Assembly (NCBI GenBank): GCA_012514535.1
Contig: JAAZAA010000010.1
Span: forward strand, 1-35,278
Reading direction: 5' to 3'
Source: Myxococcales bacterium
GTDB lineage: Bacteria; Myxococcota_A; Polyangia; Polyangiales; Polyangiaceae
Length of the DNA: 35,278 bases
This document shows positions 8,333-15,489 of this stretch, piece by piece (positions within the stretch are counted from its first letter, which is position 1; each line of letters starts with the position of its first letter). The notes beneath the pieces were generated by a model. It did not search any database and was not told the DNA's origin. It was given only the letters and a program-made list of their open reading frames with translations. The translations under genes were made by a program, and so were the position numbers.

Positions 8333-9328
8333 ATGAACCTGCCCGCCGTACAGAGCCCGACGGAGAGCGAAGCGCCGGCGTCGAGCGCCGCCCCTGCGGG
8401 GGACATCTCCTGGAAAGACCTGCCTCGCGTGATGGGGAGCGGGGTCGCCATGGGGACCGCCGACGTGGTCCCGGGCGTCTCCGGCGGCACGATGGCGGTG
8501 GCGTGCGGGATTTACATGGAGCTCCTCGGCGCCATCAACTCCATCAACGCCCGTGCGCTCCAGGCTCTGGCCCGGCTGCGCCTCCGCGACGCGCTGCAGG
8601 AGATCCATTGGCGTTTCATGCTGAGCCTGGGGATCGGCATCGTGATGGCCTTCGTCGTGATGTTGCGTGTCGTTGGCCTGCCGCGGCTCCTCCAGGAGCA
8701 CCCGGAGCACGTCTTCGGGGTGTTCTTCGGGCTGGTCCTCGGCAGCGTGTTCGTCCTCGGGCGGCGCATCTCGGGCTGGAGCGTCCAGCTGGCGGGGATG
8801 CTCGCGCTGGGGGCGGCCCTGGGTTTCGGAATCGTCAACCTCGTGCCCGTGTCCACCCCCGAGAGCCCGGTGTTCGTGTTCTTCTGTGGGATGATCGCGA
8901 TTTGCGCGATGTTGCTGCCCGGCATCAGCGGCTCGTTCGTACTGCTCATCCTCGGCAAGTACGAGTACGTGATGGGCAGCGTGGAGCGGCTGCTGCGCTT
9001 CGATCTGAGCGCCCTGGCCGTGGTGGTGCCCTTCGCGCTCGGCTGCCTCGTGGGGATCGCCTCGTTCTCCCGAGCGCTGACGTGGCTCTTGCGCCGCTGG
9101 CAGCAGCCCATGATGGCGCTGCTCACGGGGCTCCTGGTCGGCAGTCTCTGGCGGATCTGGCCATTCCAGGTCGTCGTCGAGCAGGAGGTGCGCGGCAAGG
9201 TCCGGGTGATCTCCGCGACGCCCCAGTGGCCTGCGAGCTTCGATGGAGCGGTGCTGGCGCTCATGGTCGGCGGGCTCCTGGCCGTGGCCGCCGTCGAGCT
9301 GATCGCTGCGCGTCGTCAGGTTTCTTGA
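8333..9328 (+). CDS. DUF368 (PopT-type) polyprenyl-phosphate transporter
   Basis: A 331-residue multi-pass membrane protein of the DUF368 family. The diagnostic N-terminal motif MGTADVVPGVSGGTMA lies near residues 43-58, and a second, similar motif LLPGISGSFVLLILGKYE lies about 160 residues later. The internal repetition of the GxSGx motif is typical of this inverted-repeat fold. DUF368 proteins (PopT) were recently shown to recycle undecaprenyl-phosphate across the cytoplasmic membrane for cell-wall and surface-polymer synthesis, alongside the DedA family. The start at 8333 (15 bp after the preceding stop) puts a polar tail of about 30 residues before the first conserved helix; an upstream in-frame start at 8285 lies inside the preceding gene and is less likely. 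It probably belongs to the same transcription unit as cstA and the nuclease lipoprotein. Confidence 0.9.
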   Translation: MNLPAVQSPTESEAPASSAAPAGDISWKDLPRVMGSGVAMGTADVVPGVSGGTMAVACGIYMELLGAINSINARALQALARLRLRDALQEIHWRFMLSLGIGIVMAFVVMLRVVGLPRLLQEHPEHVFGVFFGLVLGSVFVLGRRISGWSVQLAGMLALGAALGFGIVNLVPVSTPESPVFVFFCGMIAICAMLLPGISGSFVLLILGKYEYVMGSVERLLRFDLSALAVVVPFALGCLVGIASFSRALTWLLRRWQQPMMALLTGLLVGSLWRIWPFQVVVEQEVRGKVRVISATPQWPASFDGAVLALMVGGLLAVAAVELIAARRQVS

Positions 9329-9337
9329 TACGGTCGC

Positions 9338-9375
9338 CGAGCTTCGCCTCGACTTTCCCCGCAGGGCGAAGCTCG
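9338..9375 (+). repeat. 11-bp perfect inverted repeat before the EVE gene
   Basis: Arms CGAGCTTCGCC (9338-9348) and GGCGAAGCTCG (9365-9375) pair perfectly around a 16-nt loop. The right arm runs into the purine-rich GAGGAG just upstream of the ATG at 9383. No T-run follows on the + strand, so it does not look like a standard terminator. A processing or translation-control stem is possible. Confidence 0.7.
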
Positions 9376-9382
9376 AGGAGCC

Positions 9383-9802
9383 ATGGCCCGACAGTACTGG
9401 CTGATCAAGTCCGAGCCCGACGCGTTCTCCTGGGATCAGTTCGTCCGTGACGGCCGCGCCGTCTGGGACGGCGTGCGCAACTACGTCGCCCGCAACAACC
9501 TGCGGGCGATGAAGAAGGGCGATCGCGCGCTGTTCTACCACTCGAACGTGGGCAAGGAGGTGGTGGGGATCGCCGAGGTGGTGCGGGAATACTATCCCGA
9601 TCCGACCGCTAAGGGGGCCGACTGGAGCGTCGTGGACTTCGTCCCCGTCGAGGCCCTGCGTCGTCCCGTGACCCTCCGGGAGATCAAGCAGGACCCGGCC
9701 CTCGCGGACATGCCCCTGGTCAAGCAACCCCGGCTGAGCGTGCAGCCGTGCACCGCCGAGCAGTTCCGCCACGTGGTGAACCTCAGCAAAAAGAGTCCAT
9801 GA
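9383..9802 (+). CDS. EVE-domain protein
   Basis: A 139-residue single-domain protein of the EVE (PUA-like) family, related to human THYN1. The signature QYWLIKSEPDAFSWDQF opens the protein. WDGVRNYVARNNLRAMKKGD and ALFYHSNVGKEVVGIAEV follow, then VDFVPVEAL and a C-terminal QPRLSVQPCTAEQF. The length matches the family (about 135-155). EVE domains bind modified bases in DNA or RNA and are often fused to or near restriction enzymes and other modification-dependent effectors. Here the gene is stand-alone and no nuclease or methylase of that type is next to it. The stop at 9800-9802 overlaps the following ATG at 9799 (ATGA). GAGGAG lies only 2 nt before the ATG, unusually close for a ribosome-binding site. 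Confidence 0.93.
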   Translation: MARQYWLIKSEPDAFSWDQFVRDGRAVWDGVRNYVARNNLRAMKKGDRALFYHSNVGKEVVGIAEVVREYYPDPTAKGADWSVVDFVPVEALRRPVTLREIKQDPALADMPLVKQPRLSVQPCTAEQFRHVVNLSKKSP

Positions 9803-11466
9803 CGAATCGACGGCTGCTGTTCTCCCTGATCGTCTTCCTGAGCTGCCTCTGGGGCGCCCCGGGGGTAGCGCTGGCGCAGGAGCCCGCCGGCTGCTCCTCC
9901 CCCCGCGCGGCGGTCCAGTCGGTCTTCTACTGGTTGGAGTTGGGTCGCTTCGACCCGGCGCGGGCGGCCCAGTGCCTGGATCGCAGCGGGCGCTCGGCGC
10001 GTCAAATCGAGATCAGCGCCCAGCGGGTCCGCTCCGTGTACGCGGATCGGCGGCTGTTCATCGACTACGAGCGGCTGAGCGAGGACCCCCACTGGGTGAA
10101 CCCGGAGACGGGCCGCCCGGAGGTGGCGCCTCACCCCGATCTGCCGGAGATCGTGGTGCGGCGAAGCGGGGACGGCCACTGGCACTGGCCGCGGGCGTCC
10201 CTCGATCGGATCGACGTTCTCGAGCAGGAGCGCTCCCTCGTGTCCGAAGACATCATCGCAGAGCTTCCGGACTGGATGCGCAACGACCTGTTCGGGATCG
10301 AGATGTGGCAGTTCCTGGCGCTGTCCGCGATCCTCGTCTTCGGGCTGGTGATCCGGAAGATCATCCAGTTCATCGTCAAGCGCCGTGTGACCGCGCTGGT
10401 GGCGCGCTTCGGCAAGCAGGGCGCCGCGAACCTGGTGGATACGTTCGCCTCCCCGGGAGCGACCCTGGTGATGGCGATCCTACTGCGCATCCTCTATCCG
10501 CAGCTGCGCCTGCCCTACGGGGCCGTGATGGCGCTGAACGTCTCCGTGCGGGTGATGGTGGTGCTGTCCATCATCTGGGCGGCTTATCGCTTCGTCGACG
10601 TCATCGCCGGCGTGATGTCGGAGAAGGCGGCGCTCACCGAGTCCAAGCTGGACGACCAGCTCGTCCCCCTCGTCCGCAAGGCGCTGAAGATCCTCACGGT
10701 GGTCGCGGGGGTCCTCTCGATCCTGCAGAACCTCAACGTCAACGTGGGCTCGCTCCTGGCGGGGCTCGGTATCGGTGGCGTGGCGGTGGCCTTGGCGGCG
10801 AAGGACACGGTCGCGAACTTCTTCGGGAGCGTGATGATCTTCATCGACAAGCCCTTCCAGATCGGTGACTGGGTCGTCGTCGCCGGGGTGGAGGGCATCG
10901 TCGAGGAGGTGGGGTTCCGCTCCACCCGCGTGCGCACCTTCTACAACTCGGTGGTGACCATCCCGAACGCGAAGTTCACGGAGGCGTCCATCGACAACTA
11001 CGGGCGACGACGCTACCGCCGGACCTATGCGACCCTGCGGCTCACCCACGACACCACACCCGAGCGCATGCAGGCGTTCGTCGAGGGGATCCGCGCCATC
11101 ATCCAGGCCAACCCCTACACTCGTAAGGACTATTACGAGGTGCACATGTCCGGGATCGGGGAGCACAGCCTGGACGTGATGCTCTATTACTTCTTCGAGG
11201 TGCGCACGTGGTCGGAGGAGGTCCGCGAGCGCCACAACGTGTACCTGGAGATCATGCGCCTGGCGAAGGCGCTCGGGGTGGAGTTCGCCGTTCCCACGCG
11301 GACCCTGCACATCGATCGGGCGGTGGCGCCCGGGAGCGCAAAGGAGCTAGCGCCGCCCACGTCGGAGGAGCGACTCGCGGAGATCTGCCGCAGCTTCGGG
11401 CCCGAGGGGGAGCAGGCGCGCCCCTCCGGGCCACGGATCACGGACGGGTTCTTGGCGACGAAGTGA
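9799..11466 (+). CDS. MscS-family mechanosensitive channel
   Basis: A 555-residue small-conductance channel homologue. A signal peptide (hydrophobic residues 6-19, cleavage near ALA-Q at 26/27) leads to a periplasmic domain of about 140 residues that is not part of minimal MscS. About four hydrophobic segments follow (near 170-192, 221-233, 247-268, 294-310). The pore helix is VGSLLAGLGIGGVAVALAA (316-334), and the cytoplasmic beta-domain includes KPFQIGDWVVV and TIPNAKF. The C-terminal domain ends in a polar tail. The family releases solutes on hypo-osmotic shock. This larger version with an N-terminal periplasmic domain may sense envelope state, which is inference. The ATG at 9799 overlaps the EVE stop and immediately begins the signal peptide, which fixes the start. 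It ends only 6 bp from the convergent gene at 11473, with no visible terminator between. Confidence 0.93.
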   Translation: MTNRRLLFSLIVFLSCLWGAPGVALAQEPAGCSSPRAAVQSVFYWLELGRFDPARAAQCLDRSGRSARQIEISAQRVRSVYADRRLFIDYERLSEDPHWVNPETGRPEVAPHPDLPEIVVRRSGDGHWHWPRASLDRIDVLEQERSLVSEDIIAELPDWMRNDLFGIEMWQFLALSAILVFGLVIRKIIQFIVKRRVTALVARFGKQGAANLVDTFASPGATLVMAILLRILYPQLRLPYGAVMALNVSVRVMVVLSIIWAAYRFVDVIAGVMSEKAALTESKLDDQLVPLVRKALKILTVVAGVLSILQNLNVNVGSLLAGLGIGGVAVALAAKDTVANFFGSVMIFIDKPFQIGDWVVVAGVEGIVEEVGFRSTRVRTFYNSVVTIPNAKFTEASIDNYGRRRYRRTYATLRLTHDTTPERMQAFVEGIRAIIQANPYTRKDYYEVHMSGIGEHSLDVMLYYFFEVRTWSEEVRERHNVYLEIMRLAKALGVEFAVPTRTLHIDRAVAPGSAKELAPPTSEERLAEICRSFGPEGEQARPSGPRITDGFLATK

Positions 11467-11472
11467 CGGCGC

Positions 11473-11673
11473 TCACTCGCCGGACTTCTCGTCGCGCGCG
11501 TCGGCGATGTCGATCAACGTCGTCAGCGCCTCGATCTTGCGCTTGGCCTGGAGCTCCCGCTGACGCACGGTCTTGAGCTCCGCCTCGATCCGACGCTGCT
11601 CCGTCTCGATCTCCCTCAGCTCAGCCTTGAGGCTGTCCCGTTCGCTCTTCAGTTCGTCAATCGATAGGGCCAC
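11473..11673 (-). CDS. small coiled-coil protein
   Basis: A 66-residue soluble protein that is almost entirely a charged heptad-type helix: LKSERDSLKAELREIE, then RRIEAELKTVRQRELQAKRK. Leu and Ile recur at coiled-coil spacing, and a short hydrophobic turn (ALTTLIDIAD) precedes the acidic end. The start is a GTG at 11671-11673 with GGGAGG about 8 nt upstream, a good ribosome-binding site that supports a real gene. I do not recognise a named family. Small proteins of this shape often act as oligomerisation or scaffolding partners. It lies 102 bp downstream of the VWA lipoprotein gene on the same strand and may be in its operon. Confidence 0.72.
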   Translation of the reverse strand: MALSIDELKSERDSLKAELREIETEQRRIEAELKTVRQRELQAKRKIEALTTLIDIADARDEKSGE

Positions 11674-11775
11674 AGGTGCCTCCCGTTGGGTTCGATGGCC
11701 TCACAGCCGGTTTCGGCTGGCGGCGTCGAAGGCGGCGACAAGGTAGGCAGGGGGTGCGCATCGGGTCAAGGACTC

Positions 11776-13032
11776 TCAGTCCGCGTAGTCCCCGGAGGCG
11801 GGCGGCGCGACGATGGTCTCCTGGGGCGCCTCCGGTGCCTCTCCTGCTTCCCCTCCGGCTTCAGGCGTGCCGGCGTCGGAGCCGCCCGGCGGCTCGGTAG
11901 CGGCGGCGTCTCCGCTTGGGCTCGTCCCCGAACTGCTCTCGCCCGCCCCGGAAGCGCCCTCCGACGGCTTGCGGGTGCGCTGCTTCGCTGCCTCTGCTTC
12001 GGCCCGCTTCGCCTCGAGTTCCCCGGGCGCCGACAGGGAGGTCACGAAGGCGGGGCGGGCGGTCGGATCGCAGCCGCCCCGGAACCCCGTCGCGTCGAAC
12101 TCGAAATCCAGAGATCCCGTAGAGGCGCTCCCCTCGTCGTCTTCATGGCGCACCTCGAAGCGGACCTTGCGGATGCCCGTGCGCGCGGGGGAGCAGTACT
12201 GCACCAGATAATACTTGGACCATCCCTTCTTCAGCCGCATGGCGAGCTCTTCGAAGGCGATGGGGAGGGAGTTCGTGTCCTGGCTCCGCTCCACCCCCTG
12301 GCGTCCGATGGCGTCGAGCTGTCGGGCCTCTCGGCCCCCGATGCCGACGGCGTAGACCTGGTGGGACGTCTCCGCGAGGGCGTCGAGGAGCGCCTGTTCC
12401 GTGACTCGCCCCGCGAGGTCGTCACCTTGGCTGAAGACGATCAGGGTCCCGACCCGCACCGGGCGCTTCACCCGCATGAGGCGGCTGTCCAGCTGACGCA
12501 GACCCTCGATCACGGCGCCGTTCAGGTTGCGAGATTCGTCCCTCGCCTTGAAGCGCTCGATGGTCTCGAGCTCCGGGCGCGGGGCGTCCGCGGCGCGCGA
12601 AAACTCCCCGAGGGGATGCAGCCGGGGGGAGCCGTCGAAGCCGAGCACGGTCACCCCTTGGGTCGGTCGCAGCTTGGCGACCAGGTTCTGTACGCCCTTC
12701 CGGATCGCGCTGCGCTGGGGATCCGTCCCCTGCGCCGCCCCGCTGAGATCGACGAGCACCACCGTGTGATGCAGGGCGACCGCGTCACGATCCAGCAGCG
12801 TGAGGCGGGTTTCGTTCGGTTCGAGGAGCACGCCGTCCTCACGGACGCTGAAGTCCTCCGCGCGCAGGTCCGTCACCGGCTCGCCTCCGTCCTCCACGGA
12901 CACGTAGATCGCGACGTTGCTCGGGCGTTGCACGGAGCTGTGCACGTGCTCGAGCTGCACTCCGCCGCAGGCGCTCACGAGCCACGCCGCGCAGAGCGCC
13001 ACCAGGGTGGTGGAGGAGAGAAATGGCTTCAT
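11776..13032 (-). CDS. VWA-domain lipoprotein
   Basis: A 418-residue lipoprotein with lipobox LVSAC (Cys22). A short Ig-like/VWFA-related entry segment (VTDLRAEDFSVREDG, 53-67) leads to a von Willebrand A domain beginning at HHTVVLVDLSG. The last 80 or so residues are Glu/Ala/Ser/Gly/Pro-rich low complexity. The MIDAS motif normally reads DxSxS. Here it is D95-L-S97-G-A99, so the second serine is missing and metal binding may be altered. Later VWA strands (TLIVFSQGDDLAG, HQVYAVGIGG) are well kept. Cysteines at YCSPA and GGCDP near residues 280-320 could form a disulphide outside the cytoplasm. The role is unknown; VWA lipoproteins generally mediate protein-protein contacts in the envelope. 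The start lies 34 bp after the Nudix gene, probably the same transcript. Confidence 0.85.
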   Translation of the reverse strand: MKPFLSSTTLVALCAAWLVSACGGVQLEHVHSSVQRPSNVAIYVSVEDGGEPVTDLRAEDFSVREDGVLLEPNETRLTLLDRDAVALHHTVVLVDLSGAAQGTDPQRSAIRKGVQNLVAKLRPTQGVTVLGFDGSPRLHPLGEFSRAADAPRPELETIERFKARDESRNLNGAVIEGLRQLDSRLMRVKRPVRVGTLIVFSQGDDLAGRVTEQALLDALAETSHQVYAVGIGGREARQLDAIGRQGVERSQDTNSLPIAFEELAMRLKKGWSKYYLVQYCSPARTGIRKVRFEVRHEDDEGSASTGSLDFEFDATGFRGGCDPTARPAFVTSLSAPGELEAKRAEAEAAKQRTRKPSEGASGAGESSSGTSPSGDAAATEPPGGSDAGTPEAGGEAGEAPEAPQETIVAPPASGDYAD

Positions 13033-13066
13033 GGCCCTTCGCTGGTTCGAGCGCGTATTGCGGGGC

Positions 13067-13651
13067 TCATTCCCAATGGGTGCCGCCGCTCCGCGCGTGC
13101 TCGAGCATGGTCGTCATGCCGTGGGAGAGATTGTCAGGCAACTGGTCGTCTCGGAAGAGGCGCGCTTCGGCGATCTCGACCGGGTTGACCGGAGGTAGGG
13201 TGGGCGCGCCGACCGTCGCCCTCACGACCACCGTCACCGCATGGAAGCGGGGATCTCGAGCGGGGTCGGAGTAGACCCCGACGAGCTCGCCGAGCTCCAC
13301 GTCGACCACCCCCGCCTCTTCGCGGAGCTCGCGTACGAGCCCCGTGCGTAAGGTCTCACCCCACTCGAGGGTCCCTCCAGGCAAGGCCCAGCGGCCGCTG
13401 TCCGTGCGCCGCACGAGCAACCACTCACCGTTCCGGGTGCGCGCCGCCGCGCAGACACCGACCACGGGTCGCCGCAGGAGATGGCGGAGGATTTCTTTGC
13501 CGAGGACCCAGAAGCCTGCCGGGATGCGCATGCCGCAGGGAGGATGCCGCCCGGAGGCCTGGGACGCCAGGGGCGCCCCGACCGAGAGCGCATGCTTTGC
13601 AGGCTCGACGTGGGTAGCCAGCTTCCGCGCTGCCAACCTCCGGGAGACCAT
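13067..13651 (-). CDS. Nudix hydrolase
   Basis: A Nudix-fold pyrophosphohydrolase, 194 residues from the ATG at 13651. The Nudix box is complete: GGTLEWGETL, then RELREEAGV, matching Gx5Ex7REUxEExGU with all catalytic glutamates. The domain begins at RRPVVGVCAAARTRNGEWLLVRR. The substrate (a nucleoside diphosphate linked to X) cannot be told. Start choice: the ATG at 13651 has GAGGG 5 nt upstream and its extra N-terminal codons keep GC-rich third positions. An ATG at 13531 (154 residues) would start right at the domain and is a fair alternative, and an ATG at 13708 would overlap the divergent gene. It is 34 bp upstream of the VWA lipoprotein on the same strand. Confidence 0.85.
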   Translation of the reverse strand: MVSRRLAARKLATHVEPAKHALSVGAPLASQASGRHPPCGMRIPAGFWVLGKEILRHLLRRPVVGVCAAARTRNGEWLLVRRTDSGRWALPGGTLEWGETLRTGLVRELREEAGVVDVELGELVGVYSDPARDPRFHAVTVVVRATVGAPTLPPVNPVEIAEARLFRDDQLPDNLSHGMTTMLEHARSGGTHWE

Positions 13652-13665
13652 GGTAGCCCTCGACC

Positions 13666-15309
13666 GTGCCCTGGTCGGCCTCTTCTCCGGCGTCCTCGGT
13701 GTCGTCACCGTCTTCAGCGTCTCCCCCGCGCCGCGTGGGGGAGCTCGCGTTGCTGACCGCCATCGTGGCGCTGATCGGCTGCGGAGCGGCCGCCCTGACG
13801 GTGCTCCGCGCTGGGGAACCCCCGGGAGCCGAGTCGGGGGATCGCGCGCAGGAGCCGCGCCGGGCGGTCTTGCAGGGCGCCGCGCCCGTGTCGGCGGGCA
13901 GCGGCGAGAGCCGGACGGCGGCGAGCGAGCTCGAGCCGGGGGTGCTCGGCACCATCGACGACAGCATGCCCTTCGAGCCGACGGGTGAGCAGTTGGTGAG
14001 CATCGCCTGGCGGACCTGGGTGTACACGGACACGGGGCCCAAACGCTCGCGCTATGGCTACCTGCGGGCGGGGGCGCGGGTGGACGCGCGGGGTCCGGCC
14101 ATCGTCAACGCCGGCTGCCCGGGCGGCTGGTACCGGATCAACCCGCGGGGCTTCGTGTGCGTGGGCTTGGGTTCGACCACGGATCTCGAGCACCCCACGG
14201 CGGTGCAGATGACCCGACGACCGATCCGTCGCGAGGGCCTCCCCTATCTGTACGCGATGTCGGGGCAGCCGGCGCCTCATCGCTACTTCCGCTTGCCCAC
14301 CAAGGCCCAAATGGCGGAGGTGGAGGGGCCGGAGGTGCACGAGCGGGCGGCGCGCTGGCAGATCACCGCAGAGCAGAACGGGCTGCGCGATCTGATCGGT
14401 CCGCCCCAGGAGCCGCCGGCGTTCCTCTCGGGGGGCGGCTCGGTGCACAAGCCCTACGGCGTGGAGCAGCCGATCCGGTACCGCGTGCACGCCGGACAAG
14501 TGACGCGCGGGACGGGGTTCGCGTTCTTGACCACGTTTCAGTGGGAGGGACGGGAGTTCGGGTTGAGCTCGGAGCTCGACGTGATCGCGCTCGACCGGAC
14601 CCGGCTCGTGCAGCCGAGCGAGTTCCGCGGCGTCGTGCTCGAGGAGGACGAGGGACTTCCCGTGGCCTTCACGGAGCGCTCACACACGACCGTATGGGAG
14701 CAAGGGGAGGGCGGGGGGCTCCGGATCCACGGGACGGCCCCGCGCCGCCGCGCCTTCAAGCTCACGGGGCGCGAGCTGGCGGGAAACATGCTGGAGACCA
14801 CGGAGGGGACCTACGTGCCGCGCTCGGCCCTGCGCATCATCGAGCCTCGCAGCGATTTCCCGAGCTTCGCGACGGGGGATCGCAAGTGGCTCGACGTTTC
14901 CATCACGCAGCAGGCCCTCATCGCCTACCAGGGACGCAAGCCGGTGTTCGTGACCTTGGTGAGCACCGGGCGCGGCGGCCTGGGGGATCCCGAGACGGAG
15001 GCCGCGACCGTGCGGGGGACCTTCATGGTCCACCACAAGGACGTGAGCAGCACGATGGACGGGGACGACGACCGGCCCGACGCCCTCAACCTGGTCGACG
15101 TCCCCTTCGTCCAGTACTTCCACCGGGGGTTCGCCCTCCACGGGACCTACTGGCACGACGATTTCGGGCGCCAGCGTAGTCAGGGCTGCGTCAACCTCTC
15201 ACCTCGCGACAGCGCGTGGCTGTTCGAGTGGACCGATCCACCGGTGCCCGAGGGATGGCACGGCGTGCTCAACAAGGAGCGCGGCACCGTCGTGCACGTT
15301 CGCCCCTGA
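13666..15309 (+). CDS. L,D-transpeptidase (YkuD) with SH3-like domain
   Basis: About 547 residues. A Pro/Ser-rich N-terminus with two arginines precedes a hydrophobic stretch (LALLTAIVALIGCGAAALTVL) that could be a signal anchor or a lipoprotein signal (LIGC). An SH3-like segment follows (YLRAGARVDARG, GWYRINPRGFVCVG), then a long middle region. The C-terminal YkuD domain carries HGTYWHDDFG and SQGCVNLSP, with catalytic His492 and Cys508. YkuD enzymes crosslink peptidoglycan (3-3 links) or attach proteins to it in the periplasm. The start is uncertain: GTG 13666 has no clear ribosome-binding site, GTG 13735 is possible, and TTG 13750 has GGGGAG 6 nt upstream but a very short n-region. The protein is much larger than minimal YkuD enzymes (about 300) because of the middle region. 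Confidence 0.88.
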   Translation: MPWSASSPASSVSSPSSASPPRRVGELALLTAIVALIGCGAAALTVLRAGEPPGAESGDRAQEPRRAVLQGAAPVSAGSGESRTAASELEPGVLGTIDDSMPFEPTGEQLVSIAWRTWVYTDTGPKRSRYGYLRAGARVDARGPAIVNAGCPGGWYRINPRGFVCVGLGSTTDLEHPTAVQMTRRPIRREGLPYLYAMSGQPAPHRYFRLPTKAQMAEVEGPEVHERAARWQITAEQNGLRDLIGPPQEPPAFLSGGGSVHKPYGVEQPIRYRVHAGQVTRGTGFAFLTTFQWEGREFGLSSELDVIALDRTRLVQPSEFRGVVLEEDEGLPVAFTERSHTTVWEQGEGGGLRIHGTAPRRRAFKLTGRELAGNMLETTEGTYVPRSALRIIEPRSDFPSFATGDRKWLDVSITQQALIAYQGRKPVFVTLVSTGRGGLGDPETEAATVRGTFMVHHKDVSSTMDGDDDRPDALNLVDVPFVQYFHRGFALHGTYWHDDFGRQRSQGCVNLSPRDSAWLFEWTDPPVPEGWHGVLNKERGTVVHVRP

Positions 15310-15332
15310 CCGACCCCGGCCCTGACCGACCC
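15304..15332 (+). repeat. 13-bp direct repeat across the transpeptidase stop
   Basis: CCCTGACCGACCC occurs at 15304-15316 and again at 15320-15332 (period 16). The first copy contains the stop codon TGA of the L,D-transpeptidase and the second carries a TGA in another frame. Confidence 0.85.
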
Positions 15333-15489
15333 GGTCGGGAGCGGGGCAGCCCTGCGCGGTTTCATCCGGCGGAGCTTTCGTCCCGTACGCGGCGGTCTGC
15401 GTCATCCGCGGGTCTCGGCGTCCGAGCCGGTCCTTGCTAACGTCCTCACTGGAAGCCCGTTGGAGGCACCGCAGCTGTCCGGAGGTCGC

